DNA of 10,294 bases, taken from assembly GCA_001871815.1 (NCBI GenBank), contig MNVP01000087.1, positions 1 through 10,294 of the forward strand, given 5' to 3'. Positions 1 through 6,213 of this stretch are shown here, in pieces. This DNA comes from Candidatus Omnitrophica bacterium CG1_02_40_15 (lineage in GTDB: Bacteria > Omnitrophota > Gorgyraeia > Gorgyraeales > Gorgyraeaceae). Both the position numbers and the translations under genes were made by a program. Within the stretch, counting starts at the first letter, position 1. Each line of letters begins with the position of its first letter. The notes below the pieces were generated by a model that was not told where the DNA came from, ran no database searches, and worked only from the letters and a program-made list of their open reading frames with translations.

Positions 1-46
1 AGCGGACGAGTGACCCTTCGACAGGCTCAGGGTTCTTAGTCCCGAG

Positions 47-84
47 CGAAGCCCCGCCCTTTGTAATCAAAGGGCGGGACGAAG
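47..84 (+). repeat. GC-rich hairpin repeat, copy 1
   Basis: A perfect 11-bp stem (CCCGCCCTTTG 53-63, CAAAGGGCGGG 68-78) closes a TAAT tetraloop. The stem is flanked on both sides by CGAAG as a direct, not inverted, repeat, with C before the left arm and A after the right arm. That asymmetry gives the element an orientation. Two more copies are at 111-148 (same orientation) and 1521-1580 (opposite). There is no T-run after the stem, so this is a dispersed palindromic repeat rather than an intrinsic terminator. Confidence 0.85.
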
Positions 85-110
85 CCGAGGGACGAGAATC
101 CGCCGCGGAG

Positions 111-148
111 CGAAGCCCCGCCCTTTCCAAAGAAAGGGCGGGACGAAG
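111..148 (+). repeat. GC-rich hairpin repeat, copy 2
   Basis: Same element as 47-84: flanking CGAAG on each side and an 11-bp stem (CCCGCCCTTTC 117-127 with GAAAGGGCGGG 132-142) around a CAAA loop. The base pair next to the loop is C-G here and G-C in copy 1. Both sides have changed together, which is a compensatory change and suggests the folded form matters. The loop sequences differ completely. Confidence 0.85.
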
Positions 149-264
149 GACGCCACGCTGGGGCGTCCGAGCGTCTTTTCGAAAGCCTGCCAAGGCTGGC
201 AATTACGCAATGTGTTACCTAGCTATTCAAATAGTACGGTTTATTTTAGTGCCAAGCACCAATA

Positions 265-293
265 TTGACAACAGGGCATTTTTTTGCTACACT
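265..293 (+). promoter_or_regulatory. Putative sigma70-type promoter with extended -10
   Basis: A consensus -35 box TTGACA (265-270) is followed by a 17-bp spacer and TACACT (288-293), which matches TATAAT at four of six positions. TG at 285-286, one base before the -10, forms an extended -10. Transcription would start near position 300, only about four bases before the ATG at 304, so the mRNA would be nearly leaderless. This fits the absence of a Shine-Dalgarno sequence before that ATG. The element sits at the border between repeat-rich DNA and the first gene. It is a sequence match only; no start site has been measured. Confidence 0.5.
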
Positions 294-303
294 AACAGAT
301 ATT

Positions 304-1473
304 ATGCGGATATGCCATGTTATTACTAAGCCTGAACTTGGCGGGGCGCAGCTCTCTACCCTGAACCTTATCTCAAGCCTTCCAAAAGATAAATATCAGG
401 TATCTATAGTAACTTCTTCTGCGGGCTTATTGAAGCAGAAATTTAAAAGCCTTGAAAATGTTACTGCTTATTTTTCTCCATTTCTAATAAGGCCTGCAAA
501 CCCCATAGTAGATATATTAGCATTAATACATATATTTTTTATATATAGATGTAGGGGGTTTAGAATAATTCATACCCATAGTTCAAAGGCAGGAATCATA
601 GGGAGATGGGCGGCGTTTTTATATAACAAAACCCAGTGTTGGTTGAAGGTTAAAGGTGAAAGGTGTGAAGTAGTGCATACAGTCCATGGTTGGCCTTTTA
701 ATGATTATCAATGGATTTTAGTGAAAAGATTCTATATCTTTCTTGAGAGGATTACGGCACCTTTTACTACAAAAATTATATGCGTTTCAAAAAAAGACAT
801 AGAGACAGGCTTAAAATACAGAATAGCGCCAAAAGAGAAGTTCGTCCTGATAAAATATGGGATACCGCTTTATCAGTTTAAAAATTCAAACTGCAATAAA
901 GCCGATAAAAAAAGAGAGCTTGGGATTAATAATAATGACCCTGTTATTGGAATGATATCCTGTCTTAAGCCTCAGAAGTCTCCTCTGGATTATGTTAAGG
1001 CGTGCGCAGATGTTTATAATAAATTACCAAGCATTAATTTTTTATTAATAGGAGATGGTGTTTTAAAAAAGAGGTGCAAATCAGAGCTTAGCAAATCTTC
1101 GCTAAACGGACGGTTTATTTTTACAGGCTGGAGAAGAGATGTTTCTGATATCCTGGATGTAATTGACATAGTGGTTTTGACAAGCAAATGGGAAGGCCTT
1201 CCTATTGCAATAATAGAGGCGCTCAGTAAAGGCAAGCCAGTTGTCGCAACTGATGCTGGAGGCTGCCGGGAACTGATAGAAGATGGGGTTACAGGCTATA
1301 TTACAAGACCAGGGCAATACAAAGATACGGCTGACAGGTTATCGAGCATTCTCAAAGACAAAGATTCTCTTTTAAAGATGAGCCGAGAAGCGGCTAAATC
1401 AATAGACGAGTCGTTTGATATTAAGGCTATGGCGCGCAATATAGATAACTTATATAGGTCCTTCGGCACCTAA
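304..1473 (+). CDS. Glycosyltransferase family 4 (GT-B fold)
   Basis: Predicted retaining glycosyltransferase of 389 residues that would transfer a nucleotide-activated sugar to a lipid-linked glycan on the cytoplasmic side of the inner membrane. The N-terminus MRICHVITKPELGGAQ is the usual GT4 opening with the GGA loop. HTVHGWPF lies at about 125-132, and the C-terminal donor-binding domain has the EX7E motif (E297, E305) in EGLPIAIIE, followed by a GKPVVATDAGG strand and loop. I chose the ATG at 304 because it starts exactly at the family's first beta-strand. A TTG at 265 would extend the frame by 13 residues, but it falls inside the -35 box. No Shine-Dalgarno is seen. A heptamer array (641-668) encodes residues about 113-122, immediately before the HTVHGW motif, and probably lengthens a loop. 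Donor and acceptor cannot be told from sequence. Confidence 0.93.
   Translation: MRICHVITKPELGGAQLSTLNLISSLPKDKYQVSIVTSSAGLLKQKFKSLENVTAYFSPFLIRPANPIVDILALIHIFFIYRCRGFRIIHTHSSKAGIIGRWAAFLYNKTQCWLKVKGERCEVVHTVHGWPFNDYQWILVKRFYIFLERITAPFTTKIICVSKKDIETGLKYRIAPKEKFVLIKYGIPLYQFKNSNCNKADKKRELGINNNDPVIGMISCLKPQKSPLDYVKACADVYNKLPSINFLLIGDGVLKKRCKSELSKSSLNGRFIFTGWRRDVSDILDVIDIVVLTSKWEGLPIAIIEALSKGKPVVATDAGGCRELIEDGVTGYITRPGQYKDTADRLSSILKDKDSLLKMSREAAKSIDESFDIKAMARNIDNLYRSFGT
641..668 (+). repeat. Heptamer array inside the GT4 gene
   Basis: Four degenerate 7-base units in a row: GGTTGAA, GGTTAAA, GGTGAAA, GGTGTGA. They are read through as WLKVKGERCE in a loop just before the conserved HTVHGWPF strand. 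A comparable four-unit heptamer array (GTTTAAA type) lies at 3884-3911. Insertion into the gene is inferred from the repeat structure and from the loop looking longer than I expect for GT4 proteins. Confidence 0.6.
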
Positions 1474-1520
1474 AATGCTCACCTTGTTCGCATTTTGACG
1501 CTGCCTCAGGATCAAATTCG

Positions 1521-1580
1521 CTTCGTCCCGCCCTTTTTGGGTGGGCTGCTAAGAAGACTCGTCAAAAGGGCGGGGCTTCG
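1521..1580 (-). repeat. GC-rich hairpin repeat, copy 3, inverted, long loop
   Basis: The intergenic gap 1474-1598 contains the 47-84 element in reverse orientation: CTTCG flanks and an 11-bp stem (CCCGCCCTTTT 1527-1537 with AAAAGGGCGGG 1564-1574). The base beside each arm (T left, G right) matches the reverse complement of copies 1 and 2. The loop here is 26 bases instead of 4, so a small sequence may have been inserted at the tip. A short CAAATT/AATTTG pair (1513-1518, 1583-1588) lies outside. The element ends just upstream of the ribosome binding site of the next gene, so folding could affect its translation or transcript stability; that is inference. Confidence 0.8.
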
Positions 1581-1598
1581 CAAATTTGGGAGGTTGGC

Positions 1599-2591
1599 AT
1601 GATTTTATTTTACATAACTCTATGCTCTTTTATTTTAACTTTTTTATTGACCCCAGTTACTATTAAGATAGGCGCGAGGTTTAATATATTGAAGCCTGCG
1701 AAAAGCGGGCATGGCAAACCTTGTATAGGGGGGATAAGTATTTACATAGCATTTCTTGCGGCAGTTTTATTCAGCCTGTTTTTTATTAAGTTGCCTGCTA
1801 TGAAATTATCAGGAGTTATATTATCTTCTTCCATAATATTGCTGCTTGGCTTGATAGATGATATAAAAGACCTGAGGCCCCTGTTAAAAATAGCAGGAGA
1901 ACTGCTGGGTATATTTCTCTTAATATCCTTAGGATTTTTCACTAAAATAGCATTTGTTCCCGGATGGGCAAATATCTTCATCACAACAGTATGGCTTTTA
2001 TTTATAACAAACGCATTTAATCTGCTTGATATAATGGACGGCTTAACTTCAGGCCTTGTTATTATCATAGCCTCAAGTTTGCTGGTGATCGCGCTTATAA
2101 ATAAGGATATTTTTTCCTGCGTTATCCTGACGGCTCTTATAGGCGCTCACGCAGGATTTTTAAGATATAATTATCCTCCTGCGAGGGTTTACATGGGAGA
2201 TACAGGCAGCCTTTTTTCAGGATTTTTGCTGGCCCTGGTTGCTATAAATATCAGCTATGCTCCCATGGAAAGGAAGATCGCGCTTTTGACGCCTATTTTA
2301 GCTATGAGCCTGCCTATTTATGACACATTGTTCCTGATGGTCATGCGTATCAAAAAGAAAAAGCCTATTTTTAATAAGACAAGAGACCATTTCGCATTGA
2401 GGCTGGTAGCCATGGGGTGCAGCATAAAGAAAAGTATCTGGATAATGTATTTTTTCAGTATGTTTTTGGCGTTTTCAGTGATAACAGTAGCGTTTAGTAA
2501 AGATTCAATAAGCTTGATCGTTCTTGCGGTTGTAGGGCTGGTATTTATTTTGATGGGTAAAAGCATTGGGATGGTAAATATAGATGAATAG
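1599..2591 (+). CDS. WecA/MraY-family polyprenyl-phosphate sugar-1-phosphate transferase
   Basis: Predicted polytopic inner-membrane enzyme of 330 residues (glycosyltransferase 4 / MraY_WecA-like family) that would transfer a UDP-sugar 1-phosphate, typically UDP-GlcNAc or a relative, to undecaprenyl phosphate and so start glycan synthesis. Family motifs appear in order: GKPCIGGISIY near 40, the Mg-associated LIDDIKDL near 86, NAFNLLDIMDGL near 140, ARVYMGDTGSL near 196 and the cytoplasmic RDHFALRL loop near 264. About ten hydrophobic segments separate them, and the length is normal. A good ribosome binding site GGGAGG (1588-1593) sits five bases before the ATG. The gene ends with an 8-bp overlap with the next one, indicating translational coupling. 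WecA-like is favoured over MraY because of the polysaccharide neighbours; the sugar is unknown. Confidence 0.93.
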   Translation: MILFYITLCSFILTFLLTPVTIKIGARFNILKPAKSGHGKPCIGGISIYIAFLAAVLFSLFFIKLPAMKLSGVILSSSIILLLGLIDDIKDLRPLLKIAGELLGIFLLISLGFFTKIAFVPGWANIFITTVWLLFITNAFNLLDIMDGLTSGLVIIIASSLLVIALINKDIFSCVILTALIGAHAGFLRYNYPPARVYMGDTGSLFSGFLLALVAINISYAPMERKIALLTPILAMSLPIYDTLFLMVMRIKKKKPIFNKTRDHFALRLVAMGCSIKKSIWIMYFFSMFLAFSVITVAFSKDSISLIVLAVVGLVFILMGKSIGMVNIDE

Positions 2592-3903
2592 AGAAGAAAC
2601 TATAATATTAGGCGCTGGCCTTGCAGGCTTGAGCGCAGCGTATCATCTGAAAAGCGGTTATGCCTTATTTGAAAAAGATAACGAAATAGGCGGCATGGCC
2701 AGGTCAATACATAAAGACGGGTACATATTTGATTACGACGGCCATCTTTTGCATTTCAGAAATAAATATACATTCAATCTGGCTTCAGAGCTTTTAAATG
2801 GAAACATGGCTCCGCATAAGCGCAATTCTTGGGTATATTCAAAAGGCATTTTCACGCGTTATCCCTTTCAGGCAAATTTCTATGGCCTCCCGAATTCTGT
2901 TGTAAAGGATTGCCTGATGGGCCTTATTAAGGCCAGGCTTCCCCTCATCCAGCCCTCTCCCCATAGGGGAGAGGGTAAGGGTGAGGGGAACTTTGAAAAT
3001 TGGATAATAAAAACCTTTGGCGAAGGCATAGCGAATCATTTTATGCTGCCTTATAATAGGAAATTCTGGACAATTGAGCCAAAGGAACTGACATGCGAGT
3101 GGCTTGATGGGTTTGTTCCGGTCCCTGATCTGGAAGATACAGTGACGGGCGCTATTTCAGATAATACAAAACCATACGGCTATAATTCCAGATTCTGGTA
3201 TCCTGTAAAAGGAGGGATATCTGAGCTTGCGAAAGGATTCTCAGAGAGGATCAGGAATATACATGTTAATAAAAAGGCTGTTACCATAGACCAGCATAGA
3301 AAAGAAGTTGTTTTTGCAGACGCTACTATAAAGAAATTTAAAAATATGGTAACTACTATGCCGCTGCCAGAACTTTCTAACCTGCTGGTAGATATGCCGC
3401 TAGATGTAAGGCGCGCTTTTTCAATGTTGAGATGGACATCTATATTTGTATTAAATATCGGCATAAAGAGCGATAACCTAACAGAGAAACATTGGGTGTA
3501 TTATCCTGAAGAAAACGTAATTTTTTACAGGATAGGGTTTCCTACAAGTTTTTCAATGGATGTCGCGCCTGAGCGAAAGATTTCGATTTACGCTGAGATA
3601 GCATATTCTGATACAAAGAAAATAGATAAAAATGAAGCTATTTCTAAGGCTATGAGCGATCTTAAAAGATGTGGTATTATTTCAGATGAGTCCAGCGTGG
3701 AAATTTGCCTGCCAATGGATATAAAATATGGTTACGCGCTATACGATTCCAATAGAAAACATGCAGTTCAGGTTATAAAAGATTATCTGGAAAAATTTGG
3801 AATCTATACTATTGGTAGATATGGGAGCTGGAGATATATGTCAATGGAGGATGTTATTCTAGATGGGAAAAAAATAGCAGAGAGTTTAAAGTTTAAGGTT
3901 TAA
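2584..3903 (+). CDS. FAD/NAD(P)-dependent oxidoreductase, protoporphyrinogen oxidase / UDP-galactopyranose mutase-like
   Basis: A 439-residue soluble flavoprotein. The N-terminal dinucleotide fold is clear: ILGAGLAGLSAAYHL with G10, G12 and G15, then the FEKDNEIGGMARS segment and FDYDGHLLHF. The C-terminus GRYGSWRYMSMEDVILDG (from about 411) is the FAD-contacting end typical of the amine-oxidase/UGM-like group found in polysaccharide clusters. It may alter a nucleotide sugar or a related intermediate, but the substrate cannot be read from sequence. The ATG overlaps the previous gene by 8 bp. Residues 120-135 (PLIQPSPHRGEGKGEG) are encoded entirely by a palindromic repeat (2941-2988) inserted in frame between a helix ending KARL and the conserved NFENWIIKTFGEGIA segment. 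The last residues (SLKFKV) and the stop come from a heptamer array. Confidence 0.9.
   Translation: MNREETIILGAGLAGLSAAYHLKSGYALFEKDNEIGGMARSIHKDGYIFDYDGHLLHFRNKYTFNLASELLNGNMAPHKRNSWVYSKGIFTRYPFQANFYGLPNSVVKDCLMGLIKARLPLIQPSPHRGEGKGEGNFENWIIKTFGEGIANHFMLPYNRKFWTIEPKELTCEWLDGFVPVPDLEDTVTGAISDNTKPYGYNSRFWYPVKGGISELAKGFSERIRNIHVNKKAVTIDQHRKEVVFADATIKKFKNMVTTMPLPELSNLLVDMPLDVRRAFSMLRWTSIFVLNIGIKSDNLTEKHWVYYPEENVIFYRIGFPTSFSMDVAPERKISIYAEIAYSDTKKIDKNEAISKAMSDLKRCGIISDESSVEICLPMDIKYGYALYDSNRKHAVQVIKDYLEKFGIYTIGRYGSWRYMSMEDVILDGKKIAESLKFKV
2941..2988. repeat. 48-bp palindromic element inserted in frame in a flavoprotein gene
   Basis: The core is a perfect 10-bp stem (CCCTCTCCCC 2953-2962, GGGGAGAGGG 2966-2975) with an ATA loop, enclosed by an outer CCCCTCA/TGAGGGG pair (2941-2947, 2982-2988). 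The total of 48 bp is 16 codons, so the frame is kept and no stop is introduced. The sequence is of the CCCTCACCCTAACCCTCTCCCC type that is widespread as an intergenic repeat in bacteria. Read as protein it gives a proline/glycine-rich, charged peptide unlike its surroundings. Confidence 0.88.
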
Positions 3904-3911
3904 AGTTTATG
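3884..3911 (+). repeat. Heptamer array spanning a stop codon, ribosome binding site and start codon
   Basis: Four 7-base units: GTTTAAA (3884), GTTTAAG (3891), GTTTAAA (3898) and GTTTATG (3905). The third unit contains the TAA stop of the flavoprotein (3901-3903). The last ends with the ATG of the carbamoyltransferase (3909-3911). TAAGG at 3894-3898, at the join of units two and three, is the only candidate Shine-Dalgarno for that ATG, ten bases ahead. The array therefore supplies every signal at this gene junction. Confidence 0.8.
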
Positions 3912-5723
3912 GCTACTTACATATTAGGAATTTCATGTTTTTATCATGATTCAGCGGCTGCGCTGGTAAAAGACGGCGAGATCATAGCCGCAGCGCAGGA
4001 AGAGCGTTTTACCCGCAAGAAACATGATTTTAGTTTTCCTGAAAATGCTGTTAAGTATTGCTTGAATGAGGCTGGCATAGTTAGCAAGAATTTATCTTTC
4101 GTAGCTTTTTACGATAAGCCTCTTTTGAAATTTGAAAGGATACTTTTGACTTATCTCTCTTACGCCCCCACAGGCTTCAGGTCTTTTAATAAAGCAATGC
4201 CATTATGGTTAAAAGACAGGCTCTGGATGTCCAGCCTTATTTCTGAAAAACTCAATTATGACGGCAAAATCCTTTTTACAGAACATCATGAATCTCACGC
4301 TTCATCCGCTTTTTACCCTTCGCCGTTTAAAGAAGCTGCTATTCTAACAATGGATGGCGTAGGAGAATGGGCAACTACAAGTTTTGGGGTGGGGAAGGAT
4401 AATGATTTTGAATTACTCTATGAGATAAAATTTCCGCATTCCTTAGGGCTTTTATATTCCGCTTTTACCTATTATATAGGTTTTAAAGTGAATTCAGCTG
4501 AATATAAAGTCATGGGCCTTGCGCCTTACGGAGAACCAAAATATGCGGATTTAATTTTAAAGGAACTTATAGATTTAAAAGAAGATGGTTCTTTTAAGCT
4601 TAATATAAAGTATTTTAACTACTGCGCAGGGTTAACAATGACAAACAAAAATTTTGACAAACTATTCAATAGGCCTCCCAGAAAGCCTGAGACTCAGATT
4701 ACCCAGATGGATATGGATCTGGCCAGATCTATCCAGCTAGTTACAGAAGAGGCGATGTTAAAAGCCTCAAGGCATATACAAAAAATAACCGGCCAGAAAA
4801 ATCTATGCCTTGCAGGAGGCGTTGCCTTAAACTGCGTAGCAAACGGAAGGATTTTAAGGGAAGGGCCTTTTGAAAATATCTGGATTCAGCCTTCCGCAGG
4901 AGACGCAGGAGGCGCGCTCGGAGCAGCGCTAAGAATCTGGTATAAGTATCTTGGTAATAAAAGAATAGCTGATAATATAAATGATTTTCAGAAAGGTTCA
5001 TTCTTAGGCCCGGGATATGCAGATTCATATATAGAAAATTATTTAAAAACTAATGATATCCCATATGTCAAGTTGACAAAAGAGGCATTGCTAAAAACAG
5101 TAAGCCAATATATAAACGATGAAAAGGTGATAGGCTGGTTTCAGGGAAGAATGGAGTTTGGGCCAAGGGCTCTTGGGGCCCGCAGCATAATAGGAGATGC
5201 AAGGTCTCCGGCTATGCAATCCAGGATGAATCTTAAGATAAAGTTCAGGGAATCATTCAGGCCATTTGCGCCAAGTGTCCTGGCTGAAAAAGCAAAAGAT
5301 TATTTTAATATAAACTCCGAAAGCCCTTACATGCTTTTAGTGGCAAATGTGAACAGCAATAATTTGAAAAAGGATAATGCAGAAGAGCCAGAAGGCTTTG
5401 ATAGGCTGAAAATTGTACGATCTGGCATACCAGCAGTTACTCATGTTGATAATTCAGCAAGGCTGCAGACTGTATCAAAGGATACGCCCAATCGAATTTA
5501 CTATGAACTTATGAATGAGTTTTATAAAAATACAGGATGCGCTGTGATAATAAATACATCTTTTAATGTGCGAGGAGAGCCTATAGTCGCAAATCCCCAG
5601 GACGCTTATAGATGTTTTATGAGAACAGAAATGGACTACCTTGCGATGGGGAGTTTTGTGGTAGATAAAAAGTTACAACCGAAACAGAAAATAGAAACTA
5701 AAAGGTATTTCGAACTAGATTGA
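3909..5723 (+). CDS. O-carbamoyltransferase, NodU/CmcH/TobZ family
   Basis: A 604-residue cytoplasmic enzyme expected to make carbamoyl-adenylate from carbamoyl phosphate and ATP and pass the carbamoyl group to a sugar hydroxyl. The opening ILGISCFYHDSAAALV and QEERFTRKKHDFSFPENAV are family hallmarks. EHHESHASSAF (about 125-135) carries the metal-binding histidines of the N-terminal Kae1-like domain. EYKVMGLAPYG, LAGGVALNCVANGRI and PSAGDAGGALGAAL follow. The C-terminal domain shows GRMEFGPRALGARSI (about 413-427), KFRESFRPFAPSV and NTSFNVRGEPIV (from 549). Full length, with no key residue obviously missing. The start ATG is the end of a heptamer array with a weak TAAGG site. The following SxtJ-like gene is a known partner of this family, for example sxtI-sxtJ of saxitoxin clusters. 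In this operon the acceptor is probably a glycan, which is inference. Confidence 0.95.
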   Translation: MATYILGISCFYHDSAAALVKDGEIIAAAQEERFTRKKHDFSFPENAVKYCLNEAGIVSKNLSFVAFYDKPLLKFERILLTYLSYAPTGFRSFNKAMPLWLKDRLWMSSLISEKLNYDGKILFTEHHESHASSAFYPSPFKEAAILTMDGVGEWATTSFGVGKDNDFELLYEIKFPHSLGLLYSAFTYYIGFKVNSAEYKVMGLAPYGEPKYADLILKELIDLKEDGSFKLNIKYFNYCAGLTMTNKNFDKLFNRPPRKPETQITQMDMDLARSIQLVTEEAMLKASRHIQKITGQKNLCLAGGVALNCVANGRILREGPFENIWIQPSAGDAGGALGAALRIWYKYLGNKRIADNINDFQKGSFLGPGYADSYIENYLKTNDIPYVKLTKEALLKTVSQYINDEKVIGWFQGRMEFGPRALGARSIIGDARSPAMQSRMNLKIKFRESFRPFAPSVLAEKAKDYFNINSESPYMLLVANVNSNNLKKDNAEEPEGFDRLKIVRSGIPAVTHVDNSARLQTVSKDTPNRIYYELMNEFYKNTGCAVIINTSFNVRGEPIVANPQDAYRCFMRTEMDYLAMGSFVVDKKLQPKQKIETKRYFELD

Positions 5724-5739
5724 AATTTAGGAACACTAT

Positions 5740-6210
5740 ATGAATAGAATTGGTAATACTGTTCGAGCGAGGCCGAATATCCCTGTCCCGAGCGGAGTCG
5801 AGGGATTCTCGACAAGCTCGAAGAATATTCGGCCGAGTCGAGAACTGCGCAAATTTGGTTTTAGTTTTGGCTTAGGCTTAAATATTCTAGGCTGTATAAT
5901 GTTCTACAGGCATAAGGAGCATTTTATATGGTTTTCCAGCATAGGTTCTTTTGTTTTAGTATCAGCTATTTTATGTCCTAGTATTTTAGCGCCTTTAAAA
6001 AGACTTTTAGATAAGTTAATTTTTATTATTGGCTGGCTTACGAGCGCAATAAGCCTTTCGATAGTTTTTTATCTGATATTTGCGCCTATTGGAATTTTAC
6101 TGCGTTTATTCGGCAGAGATTTGTTAAACAAGAAGATAGGCAAGAACGTTTCTTCATATTGGATTAAAAGAAATGTTTTTTCAAAAGGATCTTACGAGCG
6201 CATGGGTTAA
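5740..6210 (+). CDS. sxtJ-like: SxtJ-family membrane protein
   Basis: A small membrane protein of 156 residues and unknown biochemical role, recognised from the pattern SRELRKFGFSFGLGL (from residue 33), GWLTSAISLSIVFYLIFAPIGILLRLFGRDLL (98-129) and the ending SSYWIKR (138-144). Hydrophobic segments are at about 40-56, 62-82 and 92-122. The family occurs beside O-carbamoyltransferases, as here with a 16-bp gap, so a role in membrane coupling of carbamoylation is plausible but unproven. A site AGGAA (5729-5733) lies six bases before the ATG. Residues about 8-35 (including IPVPSGVEGFSTSSK) are encoded by a palindromic repeat, pushing the conserved SRELRKFG about 25 residues from the start. A later ATG (5899) would remove the first hydrophobic segment, so 5740 is kept. 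The small DUF5989 (SxtK-like) gene that often follows is absent. Confidence 0.85.
   Translation: MNRIGNTVRARPNIPVPSGVEGFSTSSKNIRPSRELRKFGFSFGLGLNILGCIMFYRHKEHFIWFSSIGSFVLVSAILCPSILAPLKRLLDKLIFIIGWLTSAISLSIVFYLIFAPIGILLRLFGRDLLNKKIGKNVSSYWIKRNVFSKGSYERMG
5771..5834. repeat. Palindromic repeat inserted in frame near the SxtJ N-terminus
   Basis: The outer arms GGCCGAATAT (5771-5780) and ATATTCGGCC (5825-5834) are a perfect 10-bp inverted repeat. Imperfect pairing continues outward to about 5761-5844 (GTTCGAG-type against CGAGAAC-type). An inner ATCCCT/AGGGAT pair (5779-5784, 5801-5806) encloses a GTCCCGAGCGGAGTCG loop, followed by a TCGACAAGCTCGA core. These are the same motif types as at 13-48. 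The element is much more GC-rich than the gene and is open in the SxtJ frame throughout. Confidence 0.85.
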
Positions 6211-6213
6211 GAT

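Larger units (their letters stand above)
1..264. other. Non-coding, repeat-rich upstream region
   Basis: No plausible gene was seen here on either strand. The first 150 bases are GC-rich and made of short palindromic repeats, unlike the AT-rich genes that follow. An ACCCT/AGGGT inverted pair (13-17 and 29-33) encloses a TTCGACAGGCTCAG-type core, a motif common in dispersed bacterial intergenic repeats. Two copies of a CCCGCCCTTT hairpin follow (entered separately). Downstream are a 7-bp GGACGCC/GGCGTCC hairpin (148-154 with 162-168) and a 5-bp TGCCA/TGGCA pair (188-192 with 197-201). Positions 202-264 are AT-rich and lead into the promoter-like element. The decamer GTCCCGAGCG at 39-48 recurs at 5785-5794 inside the sxtJ-like gene, so the repeat families appear to be mosaics. 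Confidence 0.7.

Noticed and set aside
47..148. Pair of hairpin repeats as a minimal CRISPR array
   Set aside because: Only two units, with variable loops and palindromic repeats dispersed elsewhere in inverted orientation. There are no regular spacers and no cas genes.
148..180. GGACGCC/GGCGTCC hairpin followed by TTTT as a terminator of an upstream gene
   Set aside because: The T-run is short and seven bases away from the stem, and no upstream gene is visible. It more likely belongs to the repeat cluster.
265..303. TTG start at 265 giving a 402-residue GT4
   Set aside because: It lies inside the TTGACA -35 box, adds residues not typical of the family, and the ATG at 304 begins the conserved MRICHVITK strand.
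1472..1496. AAAATGC/GCATTTT hairpin after the GT4 stop as an intrinsic terminator
   Set aside because: Only two G-C pairs in a 7-bp stem with an 11-base loop, and the T4 tail is part of the stem itself. Too weak to call, and the downstream genes lack an obvious own promoter.
2839..3039. Antisense frame containing TLTLSPMGRG
   Set aside because: This peptide is the reverse reading of the palindromic repeat at 2941-2988 and is a familiar spurious product, not a gene.
1579..5858. Shared 11-mer CGCAAATTTGG near 1579 and near 5848 as an insertion target site
   Set aside because: An 11-base match is expected by chance several times in 10 kb, and in SxtJ the bases encode the conserved RKFG.
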